A stretch of DNA of 64,000 nt from Alphaproteobacteria bacterium (GTDB lineage Bacteria; Pseudomonadota; Alphaproteobacteria; Rhodobacterales; Rhodobacteraceae), in contig JAUHYC010000001.1 of the NCBI GenBank assembly GCA_030426685.1, positions 62,001 through 126,000 on the forward strand, read 5' to 3'. Each line of letters opens with the position of its first letter. The stretch's first letter is position 1. Positions 9,047 through 17,404 of the stretch are shown here, one piece after another. Both the position numbers and the translations under genes were made by a program. The notes beneath the pieces were generated by a model. That model was not told the DNA's origin. It was given only the letters and a program-made list of their open reading frames with translations, and searched no databases.

Positions 9047-9466
9047 TCAATCCGGCGAAGCGAGGCTGCTGAGCTGGTTCGAACACGGGTTGACCTCTGG
9101 AAAAAAGAGCCCGGTATATTCAAACGGCCCTCCCTTCTCAACTGCCAGAACCGCGTTCGAAGACCTCAGAAAAAGGTTCATCAAGTGACCGCGCATCTCT
9201 TCTTCCGAGCCTTTCATGAGGACTAACGAGTGCGGTTTCACTCTAAAATAGACAGATGCAAGGATGTAGTCGCGATACCGCATCTCCTTCAAAGAGGTGA
9301 CGTAATCTTCGACGAAGCCTTGTTCTGTGGCTTGATCGGCAATTTCAGTTCCAAATTCATCTGCCAATTGCGCATGGATCCAGGCCCTGATGCCACTCGA
9401 CAAGGGTATTGCTGCGATCGCGACCAGTGCGGCAGCAGAACCCAATATGGCGCGCCTCGAAACCAT
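9047..9466 (-). CDS. Small Tat-type protein, possible oxidoreductase accessory subunit
   Basis: A 139-residue protein with a twin-arginine-like N-terminus (MVSRRAILGSAAALVAIAAIPL), which suggests export of a folded partner or membrane anchoring. The C-terminal part reads FLRSSNAVLAVEKGGPFEYTG and ends near PCSN, a pattern that recalls the small subunits of membrane-bound FAD sugar/alcohol dehydrogenases. That match is from memory and weak. Its ATG overlaps the stop of the GMC oxidoreductase gene by one base (TGATG). The coupling makes a role as chaperone, Tat escort or electron-transfer subunit of that flavoenzyme likely. No cofactor-binding motif of its own is seen. Confidence 0.65.
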   Translation of the reverse strand: MVSRRAILGSAAALVAIAAIPLSSGIRAWIHAQLADEFGTEIADQATEQGFVEDYVTSLKEMRYRDYILASVYFRVKPHSLVLMKGSEEEMRGHLMNLFLRSSNAVLAVEKGGPFEYTGLFFPEVNPCSNQLSSLASPD

Positions 9467-10863
9467 CAGAGCGACCTCGCAGCGAAAACAGACATGGCCG
9501 ACAATGTCAGCGTGGGGTTTGCTGGCGAACAGGATGGGAATACACCTGAACCCAAACTCAAGACATTCGAAACTTCATGCGTTTTCAGTTCGCGATCGAC
9601 TACACCGGTGTCCTTGGTGCCTCCCATACGGGTCGTCCCAAGTATGTGCGCTTCGGTCGCGACCGGGCCTATATCTTTGATACTCTCGACCTCGACAGGA
9701 ATAGCATCGGCCAGATTGGTCAGCGCATAGTTGATACCGTCTTGCGCGTACTGGGAATACCCGTTCCAGCGTAACAATACTTCGTCATCAACCAAACTCA
9801 CCTGGTTGTCCGGACTTGGCAATTCCTCGGCAATCAGCTTGAGCGTCAGCCGCTCTGTCCAGCGATTTTTTTCAGCTCGCGTCGCTGCCGGAACATTGAA
9901 GTTTTCGATCAGCACCGCCGCACGCTGCGAGCGATCAGCATTGTGATAGAAATGATAACCCTGCCCGGTTATCGACGTTCCTCCGTAGAAATTCTGGATC
10001 GGGGCGTCAATTTCAATGAGGTGCCCGGCCTGCTCGTTCAAATAGCGACCCAGTGCAGGTGCAGTGAATCCGCTTCTCAGCAAAATCGCGGCATTGAAAA
10101 TGGCGTTTGCGCCTAAGGCCACCAAATCCGATTTGATCTCTGACACGCCATCTGATCCAAGGACCTCAACTGATTTTGCGGTTCCGGCCTCGGTGCGAAT
10201 GGCCCGGACTTCGTGGTTGAGCAGAAGATGTACGTTCTCCCGTTCGAAGTTCTGCCGCGCATTCAATATGGTGAACTTGGCGTCGACCGGGCAGGTATGG
10301 CAAATGCCGTTGGCGCAACACAAGCCCCGGCTGCCGCCATTACTTCGTGCAGACGGTGATGGCACCCAAAGATCGCCCGTATTCTGCAAGATTGCGTCGG
10401 ATCGAGAAGGCGCATGTGGCGGAAAGGGAAATGGCTGGCTGCGTGGAAGGATGTGCTCACTACCACCGCCTGCGATCTCCATCACTTGCTCGACCTCAGT
10501 GTAATAAGGCTCGAGTTCTTCGTAGGTTATCAACCAATCCTCTGCCCGATTGTACAGTGTTTTGGTTTGAAAATCCGCCGGAAGGAACCGGGGTGTCTGC
10601 CCCCACCAACAATTCGAGTTTCCACCAAATGCCGATCTGGCAATCCAGGGTTTTTCACTGTTGGACTTGAAACTTTCGTAAGGCAATGGTGTGGCGATCT
10701 GTTCCTCATGGCTGACGAACCCACCTTTTTCGACAACCAGAACGGACAGGTTTCGCGGCAATCCATAGAGAAAGAACATCGCCGCTAAACTGCTTCCGGC
10801 GATAACGATATCCCATTTCCTGTTGCGCGCGTCATCTAATGAGATTTGTTCCATCGCACCCAT
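9466..10863 (-). CDS. GMC-family FAD oxidoreductase
   Basis: A 465-residue flavoprotein of the glucose-methanol-choline oxidoreductase family. The N-terminal FAD strand-turn-helix is DIVIAGSSLAAMFFLYGL at 18-35, an unusual variant in which the canonical GxGxxG glycines are partly replaced. The segment FGGNSNCWWGQTPRFL is where these enzymes contact the flavin. A cysteine-rich stretch CCANGICHTCPVDAK follows, as in several GMC dehydrogenases. The C-terminal catalytic region keeps HILGTTRMGG and GSGVFPSCSPANPTLTLSAM. Substrate is probably an alcohol or sugar; it could be cytoplasmic or exported with the coupled Tat-type protein. It lies 68 bases after the SGNH-like gene on the same strand. In-frame ATGs at 10863 and 10854 compete as starts. 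Confidence 0.85.
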   Translation of the reverse strand: MGAMEQISLDDARNRKWDIVIAGSSLAAMFFLYGLPRNLSVLVVEKGGFVSHEEQIATPLPYESFKSNSEKPWIARSAFGGNSNCWWGQTPRFLPADFQTKTLYNRAEDWLITYEELEPYYTEVEQVMEIAGGGSEHILPRSQPFPFPPHAPSRSDAILQNTGDLWVPSPSARSNGGSRGLCCANGICHTCPVDAKFTILNARQNFERENVHLLLNHEVRAIRTEAGTAKSVEVLGSDGVSEIKSDLVALGANAIFNAAILLRSGFTAPALGRYLNEQAGHLIEIDAPIQNFYGGTSITGQGYHFYHNADRSQRAAVLIENFNVPAATRAEKNRWTERLTLKLIAEELPSPDNQVSLVDDEVLLRWNGYSQYAQDGINYALTNLADAIPVEVESIKDIGPVATEAHILGTTRMGGTKDTGVVDRELKTHEVSNVLSLGSGVFPSCSPANPTLTLSAMSVFAARSL

Positions 10864-10931
10864 TATTCATCAGTCACGGGAAGTCTTTTGCCCAATCCGG
10901 GGATGCAAACATGCAAGATTTTCCTCAAGAT

Positions 10932-11867
10932 CTAAGGAACTCCAGCCCTTTCGTAACCTTGCGCGACTTCCCAGGCCACTTTTTGAAAGTACTTTGCCTG
11001 CTCATAGGGAATCGTCACGCTTTTTTCGCCAGACGTAAAGCTATTGGGGATTTCCCTCGGATTTCGCTGATACACCACAGCCCAGACCAGACAAGTAACC
11101 GCATAAGCACCGAGCGTGTTCATGTGGATATCATCGAGGTAGATATCACCGATGTTCTCCAGCCCGGGTGCTTCTCCGGCTTCTATGTCGTCATATACCC
11201 GCATGATCAGGCGATGGCCCGGTATCATGTAAATGACTGGCATACCCTCTGGGCGCACGGCGTTGGCATGGTCTTGTAACTGTTCCCAACGACCCTCTTG
11301 AATATCCATCCACTCCCGGAACGGAATGTGCCCTTCTGGCCCAGGGTCGGTTCCATCGGTGAATTTCCACGGCACCCACGTACTATAGAGCATGAGTTCC
11401 GCACCCTTGCCCCGGTTGCCATTCTCCCAAGTGTTGTTGACCCACTTCTCGATGTGATCAAGCGGGCCTTTCTGGAACCATTCAGGATCTGGAGTCAAAG
11501 GTGACCCTGCGGTTGTGACAAGCAACTCATAGTTCGAAATGTCCTCGCGCGCGTCCGGATCGGGATCTGCCACCGCATTGTTCCAGCGCCATTCAAGTGA
11601 AGCACCTGGTATGGTCGATTTGCCGATCGACTCCCAAGGATCGGTGCCACGAATATTGGCCGTCGCCATGGTCAACATTCCGGGCCAAATCGGATAGCCC
11701 ATATAGGCATCGGTCAGGCTGTGACCGCTGTGAATCTGTCGTACTGTCACTGGGCTTGGCTTGCGCGGGGGATAGTCCGACGCCCAAACGGGCTGTAACG
11801 AGCCTATAATGACGCTCAGACAAATCGAAAGAATACCAATCTTACTCACTACGTCTCCTACCTTCAC
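10932..11867 (-). CDS. Secreted SGNH/GDSL-like hydrolase
   Basis: A 311-residue protein with a signal peptide (hydrophobic 10-29, likely cleavage after VWA). The first block IHSGHSLTD (about 46-54) matches the GDS(L) nucleophile region with His in place of Asp. Near the C-terminus, YLDDIHMNTLGAYAV matches the DxxH block holding the catalytic Asp and His. The fold is therefore probably an SGNH esterase acting in the periplasm or outside the cell, on an acyl or acetyl ester of a glycan or lipid. It heads a three-gene unit with the GMC oxidoreductase and the small Tat-type protein, suggesting stepwise deacylation and oxidation of one substrate. The exact family is not recognised. Confidence 0.7.
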   Translation of the reverse strand: MKVGDVVSKIGILSICLSVIIGSLQPVWASDYPPRKPSPVTVRQIHSGHSLTDAYMGYPIWPGMLTMATANIRGTDPWESIGKSTIPGASLEWRWNNAVADPDPDAREDISNYELLVTTAGSPLTPDPEWFQKGPLDHIEKWVNNTWENGNRGKGAELMLYSTWVPWKFTDGTDPGPEGHIPFREWMDIQEGRWEQLQDHANAVRPEGMPVIYMIPGHRLIMRVYDDIEAGEAPGLENIGDIYLDDIHMNTLGAYAVTCLVWAVVYQRNPREIPNSFTSGEKSVTIPYEQAKYFQKVAWEVAQGYERAGVP

Positions 11868-11923
11868 TATTCTGTTGCTTCATGCTTTGCCTGCACACGT
11901 TAAGCAAGAAAACCCTAGTTCAA

Positions 11924-11975
11924 CAGAAATTGTGTGTCCACTGGCCAGTTATCTCAATCAATTGCACAATTTCTG
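11924..11975. repeat. 11-bp inverted repeat with central palindrome upstream of the SGNH/GMC unit
   Basis: CAGAAATTGTG at 11924-11934 is repeated exactly inverted as CACAATTTCTG at 11965-11975. A second perfect palindrome, ACTGGCCAGT (11940-11949), lies between them. The element lies 57-108 bases before the start codon of the SGNH-like gene and could be an operator. No transposase or terminator T tract is associated. Confidence 0.5.
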
Positions 11976-12119
11976 AGCTGGTGGATGGCTTGATCCGATA
12001 TGGAATTTCGGGGCCGCTCTGGTTTTCATGCAATTGGCATTGCCAAACCAATTTGTAATTCCAAAGTCAGTCTGACTGCGGTTGAGCAACTACCAATGGG
12101 CAATTGTCACGTAGTGGAA

Positions 12120-12209
12120 TGGCGGAGAGACAGGGATTCGAACCCTGGAGACGGTTTCCCGCCTACACACTTTCCAGGCGTGCGCCTTCGACCACTCGGC
12201 CACCTCTCC
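12120..12209 (-). tRNA. tRNA-Ser (anticodon GGA)
   Basis: The minus strand reads as a complete class II tRNA with an encoded CCA end (complement at 12120-12122). The acceptor stem GGAGAGG/TCTCTCC has one G-U pair. The D-arm is GGCCGAGTGGTCGAAGGC, the anticodon loop is CTGGAAA with anticodon GGA, and a long variable arm is present. The T-arm is GGGTTCGAATCCC and the discriminator base is G as expected for serine. It reads UCC/UCU codons. Its 3' end faces the SGNH/GMC/Tat gene cassette, a position where integrative elements often insert, but no integrase or repeated 3' end was seen. Confidence 0.95.
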
Positions 12210-12266
12210 GTGCCGGCGATATTTGGACCATAGAAACCGGATTTGCAAGGCCCGATTACAGCAGAA

Positions 12267-14699
12267 TTACGGCTCATCCCCGTCATCAGGGTCCAGGTCC
12301 GTATCGGTCAACTTAACAGGGCCCGAATGACGATCTGCGGTAGCTTCCCTTTCGGGCGTTTCGGTCTTTGGTACTTGTGCATCTGTGTTCCGCAACACTT
12401 CGGCGTTGCGCAGCCAGATATCGCGCTGAGCAAAGGGAATCTCGATCCCTTCTTCCACGAAACGACGGTTGATCTCGTGGTTTATGTCGGACTTGACCGA
12501 CAGAGCCCAATTCACATCTCGCAGGATCGCTCGGATCTCGAAGTCCAGCGAATCCGCGCCAAAGCCCTGGAACACAACGCTGGGCGCCGGGTTCGCCAGC
12601 ACCATTGGGTGGGCATTGGCGATTTCACCCAGGATCCTCTCGATCATGCGTGTATCCGTGCCATAAGCCACTCCGACCGGCACGATCACCCGGCCGATCG
12701 TGTTGCCGCGCGTATAATTGGTGACAACCCCACTAATCAGGTCTGAGTTGGGAACAATGACGTCCGTCCGGTCGAACGTCTCGATCCGCGTGGACCGGAC
12801 CGAGATATCGCGGACATATCCCATCATCCCGTTCACATCGATCCAATCTCCTTTCGAGATCGGACGCTCGACCAACAAAATGATGCCTGAGACAAAGTTC
12901 GAAACGATGGTCTGCAGACCAAAACCGATACCAACCGACAAGGCTCCTGCGACGATCGCCAGAGAGGATAGATCAAAACCGGCCACAATGATGGCAGCCA
13001 ATGCCGCGAAGAAGATACCAACATAGCCGGTCCCGGCGACGATGGCGTTCTGACCGCCCGGATCAATGTTGGTTTTCGGCAGAAGCGAATTACGCAGGCC
13101 GCTTTGCAGCAGTCGTGTCAGTGTGTAGCCGATCGCAAAGATGGCGACAAAAGTCAGAAAATTGCTGGGGGAAACCGTGACGCCGCCGATGTCGAACCCT
13201 TGCGCGACGCGCGACCAAGCCTCACTCAGATCGGATTCCCGCGCGCCCCAATACAGGGCGAGTATCGGCAGTGACAGGATCGCGAGAATGAACCCGACCA
13301 GAACGGAAAACAGCGAGTCCTGCGATGCCTCGCCCTGCCCCATGATCCATCCATAGACCATCGCAATGAAACGTTGAAAAATGACCAGCGCGGTAATCAA
13401 CACCAATGTTTTGATGGTGGGAAATACAATGCCTTCAGCCGCGTTGGTGAAACCGACAGCCGCCAGAACCGGCGTAACGACCCCTAACAGAAATAACGCG
13501 CGTCGGATAAATTCAACCAGTTGGCTAAAGCCTGCTGCCCGCCCAGTCGGGGTTTCGTCGTTTTCAGTCTCACCTACGGGTTGACGAATCTGGCGAATTC
13601 TCAGCAACAGCAGCGAACTCAGAACAATAACTGGAAACCCAACGACCGCCCGCGTCGCGTCCGAGATATTTTCGACCTGCTCGAATAATTTCGCCAATTC
13701 GTGCAAAATCAGCATCACGGCAAGCAGATCGACGTAAACGCGCAACTCCTTGATTCTTGCGGCGGACAAGCGTTTGAAGTCCTGCGCCTGACCCATCAGG
13801 AAGATCTGCCGCCCGATCCAGTCAAAGTAGAAGAGGATTGCGGCCCAGTAAGGGATTTCCTGAAACAGGAAACTACCGCGCAGTCCCAATACACCTGTCA
13901 GAGAGACGGCTTGGGTCAACAAGACCACGCCGATCCAAGGCAAAAGAATTCGCAATAGAGAGACGACAAAAGTCCAAACCCCGCTACCTGAACCACCTAG
14001 CCGTCTTAAGTAATCACCGCCTTTCTCAGACCACGTCCGACCGTACAACAGCAACACGCTCGCAATCGCCAACAGGATCAGAATCTGTAGCCCACGATCA
14101 TGAAGCTGTTCCTTGAAAACGTCTGAACGCACATTCTCAAATGTTTCATTGACCAGACTGCGTGCCGCTTCAGTCACGTCAGCCCAGGCCGGTCCCCAAT
14201 GGGCCGGATTAAGCGGGGATGGACCGCGCTCCAGGAGTTCTTTCTTTTGCCGTTCACGAATTATTTGATCAATTTCGCTGATCAGCCCATTTGCACGGCT
14301 GTAAGCCTCTTCAGAGATGATCCGCGGAACTCTCAAGCTATCCAACTGACTTTCCAGATGCGCCCGAAGATTGGCAATGTCTTCGGGCTCGCTTGCCCCT
14401 TCTTCCGGTTTAGGCCCCAGTGCCTTTAGCTGGTTTTCCAGCGTCTGAATGCGTTCCGTATTGGCGCTGCGGGCCTGGTTGAAGTCATCCCTGTAAACAT
14501 TTATTTCCGAACGCAGATTTTCAAGCGATGCGTTCGATGCACGATTGGCCTCAATAACCGATTCGGCCCGGTCCGCCGTACTGACCCAACTCTTGTAATA
14601 CTCGCTCTGCTGATCCGTCAGTTGAGCAGAAGCGGGTCCACCCAGACCAATCAGGCAGATTGCAACAAGGGCCAGAAACAGGCGGACCTGCGTCAGCAT
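12267..14699 (-). CDS. MscS-family mechanosensitive channel with large N-terminal domain
   Basis: An 810-residue inner-membrane protein. A signal peptide (MLTQVRLFLALVAICLIGLGGPASAQ) leads into a periplasmic coiled-coil-rich region (about 25-190, the DUF3772-type part of MscK-like proteins). Roughly ten transmembrane segments follow, then the MscS core with the pore-lining and beta-domain sequences. The part IVAGALSVGIGFGLQTIVSNFVSGIILL and the following RPISKGDWIDVNG are diagnostic. Such channels open under membrane tension to release osmolytes. ATG at 14699 is chosen because it starts a clear signal peptide and overlaps the cysK stop (TGATG). The C-terminus is acidic (DTDLDPDDGDEP). It is the last gene of a long stress-related operon. 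Confidence 0.9.
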   Translation of the reverse strand: MLTQVRLFLALVAICLIGLGGPASAQLTDQQSEYYKSWVSTADRAESVIEANRASNASLENLRSEINVYRDDFNQARSANTERIQTLENQLKALGPKPEEGASEPEDIANLRAHLESQLDSLRVPRIISEEAYSRANGLISEIDQIIRERQKKELLERGPSPLNPAHWGPAWADVTEAARSLVNETFENVRSDVFKEQLHDRGLQILILLAIASVLLLYGRTWSEKGGDYLRRLGGSGSGVWTFVVSLLRILLPWIGVVLLTQAVSLTGVLGLRGSFLFQEIPYWAAILFYFDWIGRQIFLMGQAQDFKRLSAARIKELRVYVDLLAVMLILHELAKLFEQVENISDATRAVVGFPVIVLSSLLLLRIRQIRQPVGETENDETPTGRAAGFSQLVEFIRRALFLLGVVTPVLAAVGFTNAAEGIVFPTIKTLVLITALVIFQRFIAMVYGWIMGQGEASQDSLFSVLVGFILAILSLPILALYWGARESDLSEAWSRVAQGFDIGGVTVSPSNFLTFVAIFAIGYTLTRLLQSGLRNSLLPKTNIDPGGQNAIVAGTGYVGIFFAALAAIIVAGFDLSSLAIVAGALSVGIGFGLQTIVSNFVSGIILLVERPISKGDWIDVNGMMGYVRDISVRSTRIETFDRTDVIVPNSDLISGVVTNYTRGNTIGRVIVPVGVAYGTDTRMIERILGEIANAHPMVLANPAPSVVFQGFGADSLDFEIRAILRDVNWALSVKSDINHEINRRFVEEGIEIPFAQRDIWLRNAEVLRNTDAQVPKTETPEREATADRHSGPVKLTDTDLDPDDGDEP

Positions 14700-15733
14700 C
14701 ACACGTCCTCGAACACGCCAGGTATACTGCGCGGTGCCTCGGTCATCCAATCAGGCACTGGCAGCTCTTTCTCGCGCAGGAATTCGGGGTTGAACAGTTT
14801 GGATTGATATCGGGTGCCATAGTCGCAGAGGATCGTCACGATCGTATGCCCCGGCCCCATCTCTTTCGCCAAACGTACTGCACCTGCCATGTTGATTGCG
14901 GTCGAGCCACCCATCACCAGCCCCTCTTCGCGCAGAAGGTTGAAGATGTAGGGCAGCGCTTCGTTGTCGGTGATCTGGTAGGAGTGATCGGGTGTGAACC
15001 CCTCAAGGTTCTTTGTTACACGCACCTGGCCGATGCCTTCCGCAATCGAGCCCCCCTCCATCGCGATCTCACCTGTTGTGTAATAAGAATACAGCCCGGC
15101 CCCCATCGGATCGGCCAGACCGATCTTGACACCTTTGGGTTGCAGCGCCTCGGCGACACCCGCAAGCGTCCCGCCCGAACCGACAGCGCAGACAAAGCCA
15201 TCAACCTTACCGCCGGTCTGTTCCCAGATTTCGGGACCTGTTGTTTCAACATGCGCCTGACGGTTGGCCACATTGTCAAACTGGTTCGCCCAGATCGCAC
15301 CATTGGGTTCGCTCTGCGCCAATTCCTCAGCCAGACGGCGAGAATAATGCACAAAGTTATTAGGGTTACGATACGGAGCAGCAGGCACTTGCACCAGTTG
15401 CGCCCCGGCCAGACGGAGCATGTCTTTTTTCTCTTCCGATTGGGTCTCGGGGATCACGATCACCGTCTTGAATCCCATCGAAGCTCCAACCAATGCCAAC
15501 CCGATACCGGTATTGCCTGCGGTCCCCTCAACAATCGTACCACCCGGTTTCAGATCGCCACGCGCGATCGCATCACGGATAATATACAGCGCCGCACGAT
15601 CTTTCACCGACTGGCCCGGATTCATGAACTCGGCCTTGCCAAGAATTTCGCAACCCGTTTCATCACTGATGCGGCGCAACCGGATCAAAGGTGTGTGTCC
15701 GACCGCGTCGGCAAGGTCTCGTGCAATGCGCAT
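14699..15733 (-). CDS. cysK: Cysteine synthase-type PLP enzyme (trg-locus cysK)
   Basis: A 344-residue fold-type II PLP enzyme predicted to make cysteine from O-acetylserine and sulfide. PLP would bind Lys44 in NPGQSVKDRAA, and the phosphate-binding loop is EGTAGNTGIGLA, with alanine where classical CysK has serine (TSGNTG). That variant and the extra length (about 344 against 310-320) resemble the longer cysteine synthase/desulfhydrase subgroup, so sulfide release is an alternative activity. It lies 69 bases after the Nudix gene and is coupled to the channel gene. The trgA-trgB-cysK order matches the tellurite-resistance locus reported for Rhodobacter sphaeroides, where thiol supply supports tellurite tolerance. 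Confidence 0.88.
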   Translation of the reverse strand: MRIARDLADAVGHTPLIRLRRISDETGCEILGKAEFMNPGQSVKDRAALYIIRDAIARGDLKPGGTIVEGTAGNTGIGLALVGASMGFKTVIVIPETQSEEKKDMLRLAGAQLVQVPAAPYRNPNNFVHYSRRLAEELAQSEPNGAIWANQFDNVANRQAHVETTGPEIWEQTGGKVDGFVCAVGSGGTLAGVAEALQPKGVKIGLADPMGAGLYSYYTTGEIAMEGGSIAEGIGQVRVTKNLEGFTPDHSYQITDNEALPYIFNLLREEGLVMGGSTAINMAGAVRLAKEMGPGHTIVTILCDYGTRYQSKLFNPEFLREKELPVPDWMTEAPRSIPGVFEDV

Positions 15734-15802
15734 GGCGCCCTCTTGTCATTTGGTATCGCGGAAGATTTACAGGTGGCCTGCCGCAACCACAAGCCGCGAT
15801 AG

Positions 15803-16918
15803 CTACCCGCGCAGCCGATCGCGGTGTCGCGCCAGCCAATGCGCCAGCATCAAAAGCGGCAGGTTCTTGAAATCATGGGCTTCCACCCGGCTCATGAAGT
15901 CGTCGAATGGTAGGATTTTGCTGCGAATATCTTCGCCTTCGGTCGCCAGCCCTCCACATTCAACCGTTTCTGTCAGATCCCCCAGTCCGATGTAGAGATA
16001 GGCATATTCAGTTGACGTTCCGCTGGAAGTGTAGGCACCGCCTGCATACTCCAAGTTGGTCAACGTAATCTGCGCCTCTTCCTGAGTCTCACGGTGGGCG
16101 GTTTGCTCGGGGGTTTCGCCCGGGTCGATCATACCCGCCACCGGTTCCCACATCCAGGGTTCCGGGTCGTCGATCAGATAAACCGGCGCGCGGAACTGTT
16201 CGATCAGCAAAACAGTGTCGCGCACCGGATCATAGGGCAGAACAATGACGGCCGCTCCCTGCATGAGCCCGCTGCGATGCAATACCGGCCCCATCTCACC
16301 ATCATTTTTGCGATGCTGCAGATCAACCTCGTCCATTCCGAAATAATCGACATAGGCGCGCGTGTGACAGTGCAGGACCACGTCTTGCTGAATATCTCGT
16401 TGATCCACGCCTTTGCGATGCCGTGCTGCCAGCCGGGCCCATGCGCGGGTTCGTATGGCGGGAAAGCTACGCGCGATTTTTGCCGCGTCGACCCGTCCGT
16501 AATGGGCCATAACCTCTTCGGCCGCCAATACGCTCACCTCACCCCATTTTTCGGCCCATTCCTGTAGCGACCAGGGCCGATCCGGTGTCCAGAGATCGGG
16601 CTGAGGGTAGAACACACTAGCCTCAACTGTTGAACCGTCATCTCGCTCAACTATCCGCAGGCGCAGGTCATAGTCGAAACCGCCTTCGTAATAAGTCAGC
16701 CTCTTCAGGTCTTCGGTAGACAGACCATGCGCGACAACGCCGGTGGCGATACTGTTGGCTTCCTGCAAAATCATAGGAAAAGCCTGCTCTTTGACGCCGT
16801 AGACCGCGTGGTCGCGCAAAGAAGCCGAATATATCGTCAATTCGGACAACGGGCGCCCCAATACCAGTTCGAGCAGGGGCAAATGCCGCAGAGTGCCATA
16901 GAAAAACAGATCAGTCAT
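15803..16918 (-). CDS. trgB: TrgB-type fusion of a GGCT-like domain and a Nudix hydrolase
   Basis: A 371-residue two-domain protein. Residues 1-130 form a gamma-glutamylcyclotransferase/AIG2-like domain with the YGTL motif at 7-10. Residues 175-371 form an ADP-ribose-pyrophosphatase-like Nudix domain whose box runs from Gly262 to Ala282. The box keeps REXXEE with Arg276, Glu277, Glu280 and Glu281. The Nudix part probably cleaves ADP-ribose or a related nucleoside diphosphate. The first domain could act on gamma-glutamyl or glutathione-derived compounds, but its catalytic glutamate was not verified. The position between trgA and cysK matches trgB of the Rhodobacter tellurite-resistance locus. 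A 30-base gap separates it from trgA. Confidence 0.85.
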   Translation of the reverse strand: MTDLFFYGTLRHLPLLELVLGRPLSELTIYSASLRDHAVYGVKEQAFPMILQEANSIATGVVAHGLSTEDLKRLTYYEGGFDYDLRLRIVERDDGSTVEASVFYPQPDLWTPDRPWSLQEWAEKWGEVSVLAAEEVMAHYGRVDAAKIARSFPAIRTRAWARLAARHRKGVDQRDIQQDVVLHCHTRAYVDYFGMDEVDLQHRKNDGEMGPVLHRSGLMQGAAVIVLPYDPVRDTVLLIEQFRAPVYLIDDPEPWMWEPVAGMIDPGETPEQTAHRETQEEAQITLTNLEYAGGAYTSSGTSTEYAYLYIGLGDLTETVECGGLATEGEDIRSKILPFDDFMSRVEAHDFKNLPLLMLAHWLARHRDRLRG

Positions 16919-16948
16919 GGTCCTGCGCCTCTGCCGGGAAGAGTATGA

Positions 16949-17389
16949 TTATCGCCAGCGGCGAAACGCGATTTCGGTCAACACACCGCTGATCACTGCA
17001 CCTATGGCCAATGTCCAGAGAATCTGGGGCAGTATCAGCTGCTCTCCGTACTCCACGCCGAGCTTGAATATCGCCAGCAATGCCTCGAACGGGCCGCCAA
17101 AGCGATGACGCATGGCCTGGCTGAACATTTCATACGTGCCCTGCACGAACAGGCCCCAGAACACCAATGCGGCAACACCGGTCAAACCATTGTTCACAGC
17201 GGCGGTCCAGCCTCGCCCTGCGCGCTTGCCCATGATCACCCAGCCACAGACAACTCCCAGCGCAATGTTGACGTAGGTGAAATAGCCATAGTCCTTTCCC
17301 TCTTCCCCATTATTGATCACCATGCTCGACACGAGGAATGCCACCACTAACAAACACAGGGCAGCAACGAGACGTGAGGCTGTAGGCAT
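16949..17389 (-). CDS. trgA: TrgA-type small membrane protein (tellurite-resistance locus)
   Basis: A 146-residue inner-membrane protein with about four hydrophobic segments (residues 5-25, 38-55, 68-85, 115-140). The soluble loop contains MGKRAGRGWTAAVNNGLTG and FSQAMRHRFGGPF. I recognise it as the TrgA family of Rhodobacteraceae from sequence style and from its place directly before the Nudix gene and cysK, as in the reported trgAB-cysK locus. Its biochemical role is not known; a part in envelope stress or tellurite tolerance is inferred from the family. It starts 15 bases after the cfa stop, so it is almost surely co-transcribed with cfa. Confidence 0.8.
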   Translation of the reverse strand: MPTASRLVAALCLLVVAFLVSSMVINNGEEGKDYGYFTYVNIALGVVCGWVIMGKRAGRGWTAAVNNGLTGVAALVFWGLFVQGTYEMFSQAMRHRFGGPFEALLAIFKLGVEYGEQLILPQILWTLAIGAVISGVLTEIAFRRWR

Positions 17390-17404
17390 TCGGTTTTTCC
17401 GTCT

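Noticed and set aside
12000-12233. Plus-strand frame crossing the tRNA-Ser gene
   Set aside because: It runs antisense through a complete tRNA and cannot be a gene.
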